Source: Pseudomonas sp. B6002 (GTDB taxonomy: Bacteria; Pseudomonadota; Gammaproteobacteria; Pseudomonadales; Pseudomonadaceae). From it: a stretch of DNA of 64,000 bases. Below are positions 17,564 through 25,789 of this stretch, in pieces. The position numbers were made by a program, and so were the translations under genes. The stretch lies in the NCBI RefSeq assembly GCF_013385985.1, contig NZ_JACAOY010000005.1:38703-102702 (forward strand), given 5' to 3'. The notes under the pieces were generated by a model. It ran no database searches and was not told where the DNA came from. It saw only the letters and a list, made by a program, of their open reading frames with translations. The first letter of the stretch is position 1. Every line of letters begins with the position of its first letter.

Positions 17564-17914
17564 TCAGCCGGTGGTTTTCACGGTTTTTTCAGCCGCCACT
17601 TCTGCCTTGGTCTTCAAGTTTTTCAACTCGGCACCTGCGCGTTCGATCTTCGTGCGCACGCTGTTCATTTCCTGGCGGCCCTGTTCCAGCTTGTCCTTGA
17701 GCGAGCTGTGCCCGGTAAAGCCACGGGCCAGGGCCACGCCGCCGATCGCTACCTGGATCAAGCCGAAAATGCCGCCACGGCGCAGGCCTTTACCCACCAT
17801 CATCACACCACCGGCCACCGAGCCGATGCGTTCCCAGCCATGCACGTTCTGTGTCGGTGGGGTTTCAAACGGCGTGTGCTCGATGATAGGTCGCAAGGTT
17901 TTGCTGTCGCTCAT
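17564..17914 (-). CDS. DUF2892-like small membrane protein with coiled-coil tail
   Basis: The 116-residue product starts MSDSKTLRPIIEH. Two hydrophobic segments at 'RIGSVAGGVMMVGKGL' and 'GIFGLIQVAIGGVALARGF', ending '..TGHS', match the inner-membrane YgaP-like DUF2892 domain. The following ~45 residues are charged and heptad-like ('KLEQGRQEMNSVRTKIERA'), suggesting a cytoplasmic coiled coil. The function is unknown. The frame extends upstream to 18031, but that part overlaps the gap after the methyltransferase gene and looks non-coding. Confidence 0.8.
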   Translation of the reverse strand: MSDSKTLRPIIEHTPFETPPTQNVHGWERIGSVAGGVMMVGKGLRRGGIFGLIQVAIGGVALARGFTGHSSLKDKLEQGRQEMNSVRTKIERAGAELKNLKTKAEVAAEKTVKTTG

Positions 17915-17981
17915 GATCTGTCTCCAACAAGGGCAAAGGTAAACAGCTGACTGCTCGCGGGCGCCGGATGTTCCCAGAGAA

Positions 17982-18449
17982 TCAGTATTTGGGGCCCGAA
18001 CGGGTGTTGTTGCCCTTGGCCAGGCGGTCATAGAGCACCACGTTGACGGTGGCGGCGAGGTTCATGCAGCCGGTGGTCGGGATGTACACCACGTCTTCAC
18101 ACCAGTCGCGGATCTCTTTATCGAGGGAGCCGTCTTCGGGGCCGAAGATATACAGCGCGCGGTCCGGGTGGGTGTATTCGGGCAGCGGGCGGGCGCCTTC
18201 CACCAGCTCTACAGCGACCGGGATGCAGCCCAGGGGCAGGATCTTCTTCAGGTCATCGATGCCGATCAGCGGAATGTCGTGGTGGACCTTCTTGGTGTCG
18301 GTGATGAAGTCCCGGGCGCGCTCGTAACGCACGCCGGTGTAGAACACCGAGGCCACGCCGTAGCAGCCGGCAGCGCGCATCACCGAGCCGACGTTTTCGG
18401 GGGATTTGGGGTTATACAGACCGATGCAGCTGTAGCGTTTATTGCCCAC
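17982..18449 (-). CDS. TrmH-family (SPOUT) RNA methyltransferase
   Basis: The 155-residue compact SPOUT methyltransferase has 'NPKSPENVGSVMRAAGCYG' as SpoU motif 1, 'LYIFGPEDGSLD' as motif 2, and 'VYIPTTGCMNLAATVNVVLY' as motif 3, where the knotted SAM site lies. The length is close to that of TrmL-type enzymes, which 2'-O-methylate tRNA wobble positions, but the 'NVGSVMRAAGCYG' and 'YIPTTGCMNLA' variants differ enough that I give no symbol. The neighbouring small membrane gene follows on the same strand after 67 bp. Confidence 0.88.
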   Translation of the reverse strand: MGNKRYSCIGLYNPKSPENVGSVMRAAGCYGVASVFYTGVRYERARDFITDTKKVHHDIPLIGIDDLKKILPLGCIPVAVELVEGARPLPEYTHPDRALYIFGPEDGSLDKEIRDWCEDVVYIPTTGCMNLAATVNVVLYDRLAKGNNTRSGPKY

Positions 18450-18520
18450 GGGGAAGGGTGCCTTGGAGGAAAAGCCGCGATTATACGGCCTTGAAGTGCT
18501 GTGTTGCTTGGTTGATCGCT

Positions 18521-18585
18521 ATCGCCGGCAAGCCAGCTCCTACAGTGGAATGCGATCCCCTGTAGGAGCTGGCTTGCCGGCGATG
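18521..18585. repeat. REP inverted pair
   Basis: 'atcgccggcaagccagctcc' is followed 17 bases later by its inverse 'ggagctggcttgccggcgat'. It is a complete REP doublet between the RNA methyltransferase start and the HNH gene end. Confidence 0.8.
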
Positions 18586-18610
18586 AGGCCAGTCCAGACA
18601 GCGAGGATCG

Positions 18611-18985
18611 TCAGTCGTCTTTCTTCATCAACCCCGCCAACGCCGCAAACGGGTTGTGCGTGGCCTTGGCAATCGTCGGGCTGCTGGTGGAGCCGTCGCC
18701 GAAGTACTGCTGGTCGGTGTAGCGCGAGTGTTCGTTGTCGTGGCAATACAGGCACAGCAACTCCCAGTTTGAGCCATCCTGGGGATTGTCATCATGGTTG
18801 TGGTTGCGGTGGTGTACCGTCAGCTCGCTCAGGCGTTTGCCCGAGAACTCACGGGCGCAGCGGCCGCACACGTGGGGGTACATCTTCAAGGCTTTGTCGC
18901 GGTAGCCCATTTCCCGGTCGCGCTGGGCATCGGCAAGGATGCGGTCCAGCTTGGCGGTGTGGGAGGGCGGGTTGGTCGAGCTCAT
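18611..18985 (-). CDS. yajD: YajD family HNH nuclease
   Basis: The 124-residue product carries a zinc-binding HNH motif: 'CGRCAREF', 'LTVHHRNHNHDDNPQDG' and 'LCLYCHDNEHSRY' give the Cys pairs and catalytic His of the betabeta-alpha metal fold. The segment before it ('MGYRDKALKMYPHVC') is typical of YajD. HNH enzymes nick DNA, but the YajD role is unknown. Two ATGs are adjacent at 18988 and 18985. GGAG lies five bases before the second, so I start there. Confidence 0.88.
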   Translation of the reverse strand: MSSTNPPSHTAKLDRILADAQRDREMGYRDKALKMYPHVCGRCAREFSGKRLSELTVHHRNHNHDDNPQDGSNWELLCLYCHDNEHSRYTDQQYFGDGSTSSPTIAKATHNPFAALAGLMKKDD

Positions 18986-19083
18986 CATGGCTCCTGGCTA
19001 TTTTGCGGTTCACGGATAGGGTTGATTCTAGCCGCTTGCGCTGCAATTGACTGCTTCACTTTACAGATAAGGATCTGAAACTC

Positions 19084-20004
19084 ATGCGTCTGTCTTCATG
19101 GATTGTTGCGTTACTGCTGTGTGCTGTTACCGCCCAGGCCCAGGCGTTTTCCACGCCCACGCCCGGTCAGGTGATCGAGGTGGCCCTCGACCAGCTGCAC
19201 CCCACCCAGGCCGTGGTGGGGTTTGACCAGATTTACTACAGCCTGGGCCTGTTCGCCGACAAGCCGGCCAAGGTCTTCGACGAATACTGCGAAACCAATG
19301 GCCAGGGCACGGCTGACAAAGTGCCGAAAAAGGCCGACCTGCACACACCCGACAGTTTCACCTGCAAAGACCCGGTGGGCACCCACCCCGACGACATGAA
19401 AACCGTGGTGGTCGGCCCGGCCGGCCAGCTTTACCTGACCGACGGTCACCACAGCTTCACCACCCTGTGGGAAGTGCCCGGTGGTGGCCCGCATTTGAAA
19501 ATGTGGGTGAAAGTGACGGACGACTTCAGCAACAGCCCGGACATGGCCACCTTCTGGCACCGCATGGAGGCCGCGCGCAAGGTGTGGCTCAAGGACAACC
19601 GGGGCCAGACGCTGCCACCCGAACAACTGCCGGCGCACCTGGGCTTCAAGAACCTGCAGGACGACACCTTCCGCAGCCTGGTGTACTTCACCCGCAAGGC
19701 CGCCTATGGCAAGCCGGACGATGGCGCGATTGCGCCGGAATTCCTCGAGTTCTACTGGGGCAACTGGTTACGCACCCAGATCGACCTGAGCGCGTACAAC
19801 CTGGACAAGAAGGGCGGTTATAAGGACGCCATCGAAGCGGTGGCCAAGCGCATGGTCAGCCTGGCACCGGGTTCGCAGGTGGGGGACAGCGGGTTCACGG
19901 CTCATCAACTGGGCGGCATGACCCAGTTGGACCGGGATGAACTGGAGAAGACTTTCGACAAAAAAGTGCCGTACGTGATCGATTACCGCAAATCCCTGCA
20001 TTAA
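19084..20004 (+). CDS. Secreted ParB-like nuclease-fold protein
   Basis: The 306-residue product has a signal peptide ending 'TAQAQA-FS'. The domain after it belongs to the ParB-like nuclease family (ParBc_2), marked by 'VIEVALDQLHPTQAVVGFDQ' near the N-terminus and 'LYLTDGHHSFTTLWE' with the paired histidines. Proteins of this family are exported and uncharacterised. It is not a chromosome-partitioning ParB because it lacks the HTH domain and is secreted. It is a single-gene unit with AAGGA upstream ('gataaggatctgaaactc'). Confidence 0.85.
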   Translation: MRLSSWIVALLLCAVTAQAQAFSTPTPGQVIEVALDQLHPTQAVVGFDQIYYSLGLFADKPAKVFDEYCETNGQGTADKVPKKADLHTPDSFTCKDPVGTHPDDMKTVVVGPAGQLYLTDGHHSFTTLWEVPGGGPHLKMWVKVTDDFSNSPDMATFWHRMEAARKVWLKDNRGQTLPPEQLPAHLGFKNLQDDTFRSLVYFTRKAAYGKPDDGAIAPEFLEFYWGNWLRTQIDLSAYNLDKKGGYKDAIEAVAKRMVSLAPGSQVGDSGFTAHQLGGMTQLDRDELEKTFDKKVPYVIDYRKSLH

Positions 20005-20020
20005 ACGCAGGACAAAAATT

Positions 20021-20108
20021 GTGGGAGCTGGCTTGCCTGCGATAGCGGTATATCAGTCAGCAGATGTATTGACTGGTATACCGCTATCGCGGGCAAGCCC
20101 GCTCCCAC
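20021..20108. repeat. REP doublet (BIME-like)
   Basis: 'gtgggagctggcttgcctgcgatagcggt' and its near-inverse 'accgctatcgcgggcaagcccgctcccac' flank a 29-base centre that itself begins with 'atatcagtcagc'. It lies between convergent genes. Confidence 0.85.
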
Positions 20109-20138
20109 AGGAGATGTTTTGTTTGGGGTGAATCGTGT

Positions 20139-20825
20139 TCAGCCTTTGAGCTTCTCGGCGATCCAGATGGTATGCCGCGTGCCCTTGTTGCCATGGGCGA
20201 ACACCTGCACTTCCTCGGCCTTGAAGCCTGCCTTGCGCAGTTTGTCGCTGAACAGCTTGTCGGCGCTGGCCGACCACACCGCCAGCACGCCCTTGGGGCG
20301 CAAGGCCTTGGCACAGGCCGCCAGGCCACCGGCGGAGTAGAGCCAACTGTTGGCCTTTTGCGTGAGGCCTTCAGGGCCGTTGTCCACGTCCAGCATGATT
20401 GCGTCAAACCCCTGGGGCTCGGCTTGCAGCACCTTGGCCACGTCTTCCATGCGGATCACCGTGCGTGGGTCCAGCAGCGGCCGGCCGGATTTTTCTCCCA
20501 ACGGGCCACGGTTCCACTCCACCACGCCCGGCACCAGTTCAGCGACGACCACTTCGGCAGTCTTGCCCAAATGCTTGAGCGCCGACGCCAGGGTAAATCC
20601 CATGCCCAGCCCGCCGATCAGCACCCGTGAGCCCGGGCGCCCGGCAACCTTGCGGCAGGGGATTTCCGCTAGCGCGTCTTCGGAACCGTGCATGCGCGTG
20701 TTCATCAACTGGCCGCCGTCACCGCCCTGGATCTTGATGACAAAATCCTCACCGTATTCGAACAGGCACAAGGCACCGCCGTTGTCGGGGATCGGGGTGG
20801 TGTCCAGCAGAACGAAACGTTTCAT
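20139..20825 (-). CDS. Spermidine-synthase-like methyltransferase-fold protein
   Basis: The 228-residue product has the spermidine synthase (SpeE-like) Rossmann fold. 'SRVLIGGLGMGFTLASALKH' is the nucleotide-binding glycine loop, 'VVVAELVPGVVEWNR' the acidic strand end, and 'FDAIMLDVDNGPEGL' the active-site strand carrying Asp. The N-terminal tetramerisation domain of true spermidine synthases is shortened, and such proteins are often orphan homologues. Aminopropyl transfer is therefore possible but not assured. It stands alone on the minus strand. Confidence 0.8.
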   Translation of the reverse strand: MKRFVLLDTTPIPDNGGALCLFEYGEDFVIKIQGGDGGQLMNTRMHGSEDALAEIPCRKVAGRPGSRVLIGGLGMGFTLASALKHLGKTAEVVVAELVPGVVEWNRGPLGEKSGRPLLDPRTVIRMEDVAKVLQAEPQGFDAIMLDVDNGPEGLTQKANSWLYSAGGLAACAKALRPKGVLAVWSASADKLFSDKLRKAGFKAEEVQVFAHGNKGTRHTIWIAEKLKG

Positions 20826-20903
20826 GGAAATCTCATTGGGAAGGGCATTCTTGCGCGGTTGGGAGTAGCCTTACGACATTCCGGTCAGGCCATGGAGCCA
20901 TCG

Positions 20904-21188
20904 ATGAAGTGCAGCATTCTAACGGTCATTGTGCTTGGCGCGCTCACATTGGGTGCGGCGCAGGCGCAAGAGGTGCAAAGCGTGCCGGTCGCACCCGCGC
21001 CAACCCCAGGCGCCCCGGGCACGCCGACCCCAACCTTGTACCCACAAGTCACCCCGCCGGTCGCGCCAAAGGCCACGGCCAACGGTTCACCGGCGCTGGT
21101 GCCCATCGTGTTGCCCACACCGCCTAAAGATCAAACCGTGCCGGGCCTGCTGCAGAACGACAGCAAGCCAAAGACGCCGGGCGGTTAA
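20904..21188 (+). CDS. Small secreted proline-rich protein
   Basis: The 94-residue product has a signal peptide 'MKCSILTVIVLGALTLGAAQ' cleaved near AQA-QE. The mature 70 residues are rich in Pro, Ala, Thr and Val ('PVAPAPTPGAPGTPTPTL'), likely unfolded and periplasmic or surface-exposed. There is no recognisable domain. ATG 20904 has GGAG six bases before it, and an ATG at 20892 is also in frame. Its stop overlaps the stop of the convergent cyclic-nucleotide-binding gene by 4 bp. Confidence 0.7.
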   Translation: MKCSILTVIVLGALTLGAAQAQEVQSVPVAPAPTPGAPGTPTPTLYPQVTPPVAPKATANGSPALVPIVLPTPPKDQTVPGLLQNDSKPKTPGG

Positions 21189-21658
21189 AACTGTTGCGAC
21201 AACAGTTGCCCGTCGGCCATGCGCAGGCGCTTGGACAGGGCAATGGCGATGGCGCGGATGATCTTGGCGGCGACCCTGGGCGCTTCGTTGAGCATTTTTT
21301 CCAGGGAGTCCTTGCCCAGGTTCAACAGCACGCAGTCACTGGCGGCCACGCAACTGGCGGAACGGCGCTCGCCGTCGAGCACCGCCATTTCGCCGAAGGC
21401 CCTGCCGCTGCGCAGAGTGGCGATGGTCACGCGCTGGCCGTCGTGATGGGTTTTCTGCACGGCCACCTGGCCGCTGTGGATGATGCACATGAACGTGCCG
21501 GCATCGCCTTCGAGGAAGATCACTTCATCGCGGGCAATGCTGCTGATATTGAAGTAGCCCGCGGCCACATGAAAATCTTCCGGCAGCAGCGGGTCGAACA
21601 ACCCGCAGTCCATCAGCATGTCGCGGATTTCGTTATTCAGTAAGGTCGGTTGTGGCAT
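21185..21658 (-). CDS. Stand-alone cyclic-nucleotide-binding domain protein
   Basis: The 157-residue product is almost entirely one CRP-type cNMP-binding domain: 'GDAGTFMCIIHSGQVAVQKT', 'LRSGRAFGEMAVLDGERRSA' (the phosphate-binding cassette with Glu and Arg) and 'CVLLNLGKDSLEKML'. The C-terminal helix is present but no helix-turn-helix follows. It cannot bind DNA in the CRP manner and may regulate a partner protein. The conserved E and R of the cassette suggest it can bind cAMP or cGMP. Confidence 0.85.
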   Translation of the reverse strand: MPQPTLLNNEIRDMLMDCGLFDPLLPEDFHVAAGYFNISSIARDEVIFLEGDAGTFMCIIHSGQVAVQKTHHDGQRVTIATLRSGRAFGEMAVLDGERRSASCVAASDCVLLNLGKDSLEKMLNEAPRVAAKIIRAIAIALSKRLRMADGQLLSQQF

Positions 21659-21728
21659 GGCTGCAGTCTGGGTCCATCAAACAGGTAGGCGGTCTGTGTG
21701 TTCAGACAGGACCGCCGCACTAAGTTCC

Positions 21729-23771
21729 TTAAATCAGCCCCAGCGCCTTGAACACAAATCCATATTCGAGCGCTACGTCACGTAATCCCTGGTAACGACC
21801 GCTCATCCCGCCATGGCCGGCGCCCAGTTCGGTCTTGAGCAGCAGCAGGTTGTCGTCCGTCTTGGTGTCGCGCAGCTTGGCCACCCACTTGGCCGCTTCC
21901 CAGTACTGCACGCGGCTGTCGTTGTAGCCGGCGATCACCAGCAGGTGCGGGTAGGCCTGGGCGCTGACGTTTTCGTACGGCGCATAGGCCTTGATGCGCG
22001 CATACACCTCGGGTTCCTCGGGGTTGCCCCACTCGTCGTACTCGGTGATGGTCAACGGCAGCTCCGGGTCGAGCATGGTGTTGAGCACATCGACGAACGG
22101 CACCTCGGCAATCGCCGCCTGGAACAGTTCCGGGCGCTGGTTGAGCACCGCACCGATCAGCAGGCCACCGGCACTGCCGCCGCTGATGGCCAGTTGTTTG
22201 GCGGTGGTCAGGCCTTGGGCGATCAGGTGTTCGGCGCAGGCGATGAAGTCGCTGAAGGTGTTCTGCTTGTGTTCCTGCTTGCCGTTGCGGTACCAGGCCT
22301 CACCCAGCTCGCCGCCGCCGCGCACATGGGCGATGGCAAACGCCACTCCCCGCTCCAGCAGGCTCAGGCGTGCGTGGGAGAACCACGGGTCGAGGCTCGA
22401 ACCGTAGGCGCCGTAGCCGTAGAGGTACAGCGGCGTTGGCTTGCCGAGTTGGTCGCGCTTGACCACCAGGCTGATCGGCACCTGGGTGCCATCGACCGAT
22501 GTGGCCCACAGGCGCTGGCTGACGTAGTCGTCGGCGTTGAATACGCCGAGCACTGGCGTCTCCTTGAGCACCTGCTGCGCGCCGCTGGCCAGTTCCAGTT
22601 GGCGCACTTGGGCCGGGCGGTTCAGGGCTTCGTAGCGCAGGCGGATCTTGTCGCTGGCAAATTCCAGGCTGTTTTGTACGTAGAGGCTGTAGGCCGCGTC
22701 GGGCAATTCCACGCGATACGCCGATTTGCCCTCGGGGTGCACTTCGATCACCGGCAGGCCGCCGATGCGCAGGCTCAAGGTCATGGCGCTGGCGTTCAGG
22801 CTGACGCCGTCGAGCATCACCTCATCGCTGTGGGGGATCAGGTTCTGCCATTCGCTTTCGGTCGGCACGTCGCCAATGTCGGTCGCCACGAACAAGGCGT
22901 AGTTGATGCCATCGCGGTTGCTGCGGATGAACCAGGTCCACGCGCCATTCAACTGGCCATGGTCGACATCGTATTCATGGTCTTCGACCCGTGGGGCCAG
23001 GCAGGTGAAGTCCAGGTGCGGCTGCTCGGCGTCCAGCGCCCAGATTTCGCTGGTGGTCTTGCTGCCCAGCGCGAGCAGCAATTGGCGCTCGGAGCTGGAG
23101 CGGTAGCAATGCAGGAAGAAACGTCCGTCCGGTTCATGGAACACTTCCTGCGCGGCCGTGCCATCCAGGCGATAGCGATACAGCTTGTGCGGGCGGTGGG
23201 TGTCGTCCAGCTCGCCGAAGAACAGGGTCAGGCTGTCGTTGGCCCAGGTCATGCTGCCGTCGCAGTTTTCAAACTCCAGTTCGCTGACCTTGCCGGTGGC
23301 CAACTCCTTCACGTACAGGGTGAAGATTTCTTCACCACTGGTGTCCAGGCTGTAGGCCAGGCGCTGGTGGTCGGGGCTGATGCTGAACGCGCCCAGTGAG
23401 AAAAAGCCGCCATTGGCCAACACGTTCGGGTCCAGCAGCAGTTCTTCGCTGCTGTCGTCCACCGTGTTGCTGTCGTCGGCGGGACGGCGGCAGCGGTAGT
23501 GGCGGGCGTATTCGTCGCCGGCCGTGGTGCGCGTGTAGTAGAGGTACGGGCCCCAGGGGGAGGGCAGGGACAGGTCGGTCTCCAGGATGCGGCCCTTGAT
23601 CTCCTCGAACAGGGTTTCGCGCAGGTCCTTCTGGTCGGCGAGCTGAGCCTCCTGCCAGGCGTTTTCGGCCTTGAGGTAATCGAGGACCTCGCTGCTGTCA
23701 CGCTCTTGGAGCCAGGCATACGGGTCTGGACCTTCGGCCTTGCGGGCAATCGGAGCGAGCGATGTAGGCAT
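21729..23771 (-). CDS. ptrB: Oligopeptidase B (S9A serine peptidase)
   Basis: The 680-residue product matches oligopeptidase B, which cleaves small peptides after Arg or Lys. It has the N-terminal seven-blade propeller ('DPYAWLQERDSSEVLDYL' at the start) and a C-terminal alpha/beta hydrolase. The nucleophile lies in 'LAISGGSAGGLLIGAV', the catalytic Asp near 'VIAGYNDSRV' and the His in 'ELGAGHGGMSGRYQG'. 'YGYGAYGSSLDPWFSHARL' is a family hallmark. Length is normal. No signal peptide is present, so it is cytoplasmic. Confidence 0.93.
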   Translation of the reverse strand: MPTSLAPIARKAEGPDPYAWLQERDSSEVLDYLKAENAWQEAQLADQKDLRETLFEEIKGRILETDLSLPSPWGPYLYYTRTTAGDEYARHYRCRRPADDSNTVDDSSEELLLDPNVLANGGFFSLGAFSISPDHQRLAYSLDTSGEEIFTLYVKELATGKVSELEFENCDGSMTWANDSLTLFFGELDDTHRPHKLYRYRLDGTAAQEVFHEPDGRFFLHCYRSSSERQLLLALGSKTTSEIWALDAEQPHLDFTCLAPRVEDHEYDVDHGQLNGAWTWFIRSNRDGINYALFVATDIGDVPTESEWQNLIPHSDEVMLDGVSLNASAMTLSLRIGGLPVIEVHPEGKSAYRVELPDAAYSLYVQNSLEFASDKIRLRYEALNRPAQVRQLELASGAQQVLKETPVLGVFNADDYVSQRLWATSVDGTQVPISLVVKRDQLGKPTPLYLYGYGAYGSSLDPWFSHARLSLLERGVAFAIAHVRGGGELGEAWYRNGKQEHKQNTFSDFIACAEHLIAQGLTTAKQLAISGGSAGGLLIGAVLNQRPELFQAAIAEVPFVDVLNTMLDPELPLTITEYDEWGNPEEPEVYARIKAYAPYENVSAQAYPHLLVIAGYNDSRVQYWEAAKWVAKLRDTKTDDNLLLLKTELGAGHGGMSGRYQGLRDVALEYGFVFKALGLI

Positions 23772-23870
23772 GGATTATTCTCTATCTGGCGGAAGGTGGC
23801 CGGCATTGCAGCCGCGACACCGAAAAGCCGTTATCATAGCGGCCTGTTTGCCTACCTTGCCATGGACACC

Positions 23871-24326
23871 ATGACCGAGAACGACTATCTGACCGCTTGG
23901 GGCCTTTACGCCTTCGCCGCTTTGGGCTGCCTGTTGGTGTGGTGGCGCATGACCCGCTGGATCTGGCGCTGGTTGCGCGAGCCGCTGCAATTGCTGATGG
24001 CGGTGCTGTTGTTCAGCCCGACCATCGTCGACCCGGTCAAGACCCAGTTTGCCCCAGCCGTGGCAATTACCGCCCTGGACCTGGTGCTCAAGGTCGGCAA
24101 TAACGCCTGGCGGGCCATCTCCGACTTGTTCATGTACACCATGATCGCGTTTGGCGTGTACCTGGTGATTGTGTTGATCCGCTGGCCCATCGAGCGCGCC
24201 GCCAAGGCCCGCCGTGAGCGCAAGGCCGCGGCTGACGCTGCCCTGGCCGCCGAGCCGGAAGAAGATGACGAGCCTTTCCGCCGCCCGGCCCCGGTGAGCG
24301 GCATGCGGGTCGAACCGCGCCTTTAA
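23871..24326 (+). CDS. Conserved inner-membrane protein, unknown function
   Basis: The product of about 151 residues has three hydrophobic helices: 'YAFAALGCLLVWW', 'LLMAVLLFSPTIV' and 'MIAFGVYLVIVLI'. A charged tail of Lys, Arg, Glu and Ala follows. I recognise it as a conserved Pseudomonas protein but know no function. Relatives are sometimes mislabelled as transporters, which three helices cannot support. The start is either 23862 (MDTMTEN) or 23871 (MTEN), and neither has a clear Shine-Dalgarno. It probably forms an operon with the next two genes (gaps of 21 and 11 bp). Confidence 0.75.
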   Translation: MTENDYLTAWGLYAFAALGCLLVWWRMTRWIWRWLREPLQLLMAVLLFSPTIVDPVKTQFAPAVAITALDLVLKVGNNAWRAISDLFMYTMIAFGVYLVIVLIRWPIERAAKARRERKAAADAALAAEPEEDDEPFRRPAPVSGMRVEPRL

Positions 24327-24347
24327 CGTTGCAGCGAGAGCCCTGGC

Positions 24348-25124
24348 ATGTGTGAATTATTGGGCATGAGTGCCAACGTCCCCACCGATATCGTGTTCAG
24401 CTTCACCGGGCTGATGCAGCGCGGTGGGCGCACCGGGCCTCACCGGGATGGGTGGGGCATCGCCTTCTATGAAGGCCGTGGCCTGCGTCTGTTCCAGGAC
24501 CCGGCCGCCAGCAGCGAGTCGGAAGTGGCGCTGCTGGTGCAGCGTTACCCCATCAAAAGTGAAGTGGTGATTGGCCATATCCGCCAGGCCAACGTGGGCA
24601 AGGTGTGCCTGTCCAACACCCACCCGTTCGTGCGCGAACTGTGGGGGCGCAACTGGTGCTTTGCGCATAACGGCCAGTTGGCGGACTTCAACCCCCGCGC
24701 CACCTTCTACCGCCCGGTGGGCGATACCGACAGCGAAGCGGCGTTCTGCGACCTGCTCAACCGTGTCCGCGAGGCGTTCCCGGAGCCGGTGGACATCGAG
24801 CAAGTGCTGCCGGACCTGATCGCCGCCTGTTCCGAATACCGCAGCAAAGGCGTGTTCAACTGCCTGCTCAGCGACGGCGACTGGTTGTTCTGCTACTGCT
24901 CGACCAAGCTGGCACAGATTACCCGGCGCGCACCGTTTGGCCCCGCGCGCCTGAAAGATGTCGACGTGATCGTCGATTTTCAGGCCGAAACCACCCCCAA
25001 TGACGTGGTGACGGTGATTGCTACCGAACCTTTGACCGACAACGAAAACTGGACCCGCTACGAACCGGGCCAATGGAGCCTGTGGCGACGCGGTGAATGC
25101 GTCAGCCAGGGCATCACCGAGTAA
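24348..25124 (+). CDS. YafJ-type class II glutamine amidotransferase
   Basis: The 258-residue Ntn-hydrolase begins [14 protein letters not shown]. The conserved Cys2 becomes the N-terminal nucleophile after Met removal. Other glutaminase features are '[14 protein letters not shown]', '[12 protein letters not shown]', '[11 protein letters not shown]' and '[10 protein letters not shown]'. The fold matches YafJ/EgtC-like amidotransferases. No synthetase domain is fused, so the ammonia acceptor or gamma-glutamyl substrate is unknown. It sits between two membrane-protein genes. Confidence 0.9.
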   Translation: MCELLGMSANVPTDIVFSFTGLMQRGGRTGPHRDGWGIAFYEGRGLRLFQDPAASSESEVALLVQRYPIKSEVVIGHIRQANVGKVCLSNTHPFVRELWGRNWCFAHNGQLADFNPRATFYRPVGDTDSEAAFCDLLNRVREAFPEPVDIEQVLPDLIAACSEYRSKGVFNCLLSDGDWLFCYCSTKLAQITRRAPFGPARLKDVDVIVDFQAETTPNDVVTVIATEPLTDNENWTRYEPGQWSLWRRGECVSQGITE

Positions 25125-25135
25125 GGATATCGTCC

Positions 25136-25678
25136 ATGTTGCTCAGCTATCTGCGGTTGGTGCTGTTTGCCATTGGTTTGTTGGTTGGCGTGCAAGTGCC
25201 GGGGTTTATCAATGACTACGCCAAGCGTGTTGAAGCCCACCTGATCGAGGCCCAGACCAGCTTGCGCGGGTTTGATGCCACGGCGCAGCAGTTCTTCAAC
25301 GGTGACTTGCAGGCCCTGGTGGCGCATTACCGGGCCAGCGATGACCCGGTGTTTCGCAGCGATGCCAACAGCCTGGGTTCGTTGCTCGACCGCCAGTTGG
25401 TGCTCGACAAGCAATTCCAGGCCATGCAAGGCCCGTGGTACATCCGCGCATTGCAAGTGGCCGTGGCGGCCGACCCGGCTATCCGCCTGGAAACCTGGAA
25501 CGGCTACAGCTACCAGATCCTGCTGACGCCAGAGGCCATGGGCTGGGGCCTGGGCGGCGCGATGCTGTTGTCGTTCGGCATCGAGTGCCTGTTCCGTCTG
25601 ATCGACTGGGTGGTGTTGGGCGGCAAGCGCCTGCGCCAGAGCCGCCCGATTGAAGAGCGAGACCTGAAGGGATTGTAA
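25136..25678 (+). CDS. DUF2937 family membrane protein
   Basis: The 180-residue product has an N-terminal helix 'LRLVLFAIGLLVGVQVPGFI', a soluble loop of about 110 residues, and a second helix 'GWGLGGAMLLSFGIECLF' near the C-terminus. This is the layout of DUF2937, a family of unknown function. The loop is probably periplasmic. ATG 25136 follows TAAGGATATCGTCC. An upstream GTG frame overlapping the amidotransferase gene is unlikely to be used. Confidence 0.85.
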   Translation: MLLSYLRLVLFAIGLLVGVQVPGFINDYAKRVEAHLIEAQTSLRGFDATAQQFFNGDLQALVAHYRASDDPVFRSDANSLGSLLDRQLVLDKQFQAMQGPWYIRALQVAVAADPAIRLETWNGYSYQILLTPEAMGWGLGGAMLLSFGIECLFRLIDWVVLGGKRLRQSRPIEERDLKGL

Positions 25679-25697
25679 GTACACCTCGGATCAAAAT

Positions 25698-25787
25698 GTG
25701 GGAGCTGGCTTGCCTGCGATGGCGGTGGGTCAGCTTGCACATTGACTGCTGATATTCCGCTATCGCCGGCAAGCCGGGCTCCTACAG
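25698..25787. repeat. REP doublet
   Basis: 'gtgggagctggcttgcctgcg' pairs with the downstream 'cgccggcaagccgggctccta'. It separates the convergent DUF2937 and LysR genes. The two arms are of slightly different REP subtypes. Confidence 0.8.
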
Positions 25788-25789
25788 GG

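Noticed and set aside
21813-23399. 528-codon open frame antisense to ptrB
   Set aside because: It is a shadow of GC-rich coding DNA: low-complexity Gly/Val/Ala/His/Gln-rich product, no start signal, and the opposite strand encodes a clear oligopeptidase B.
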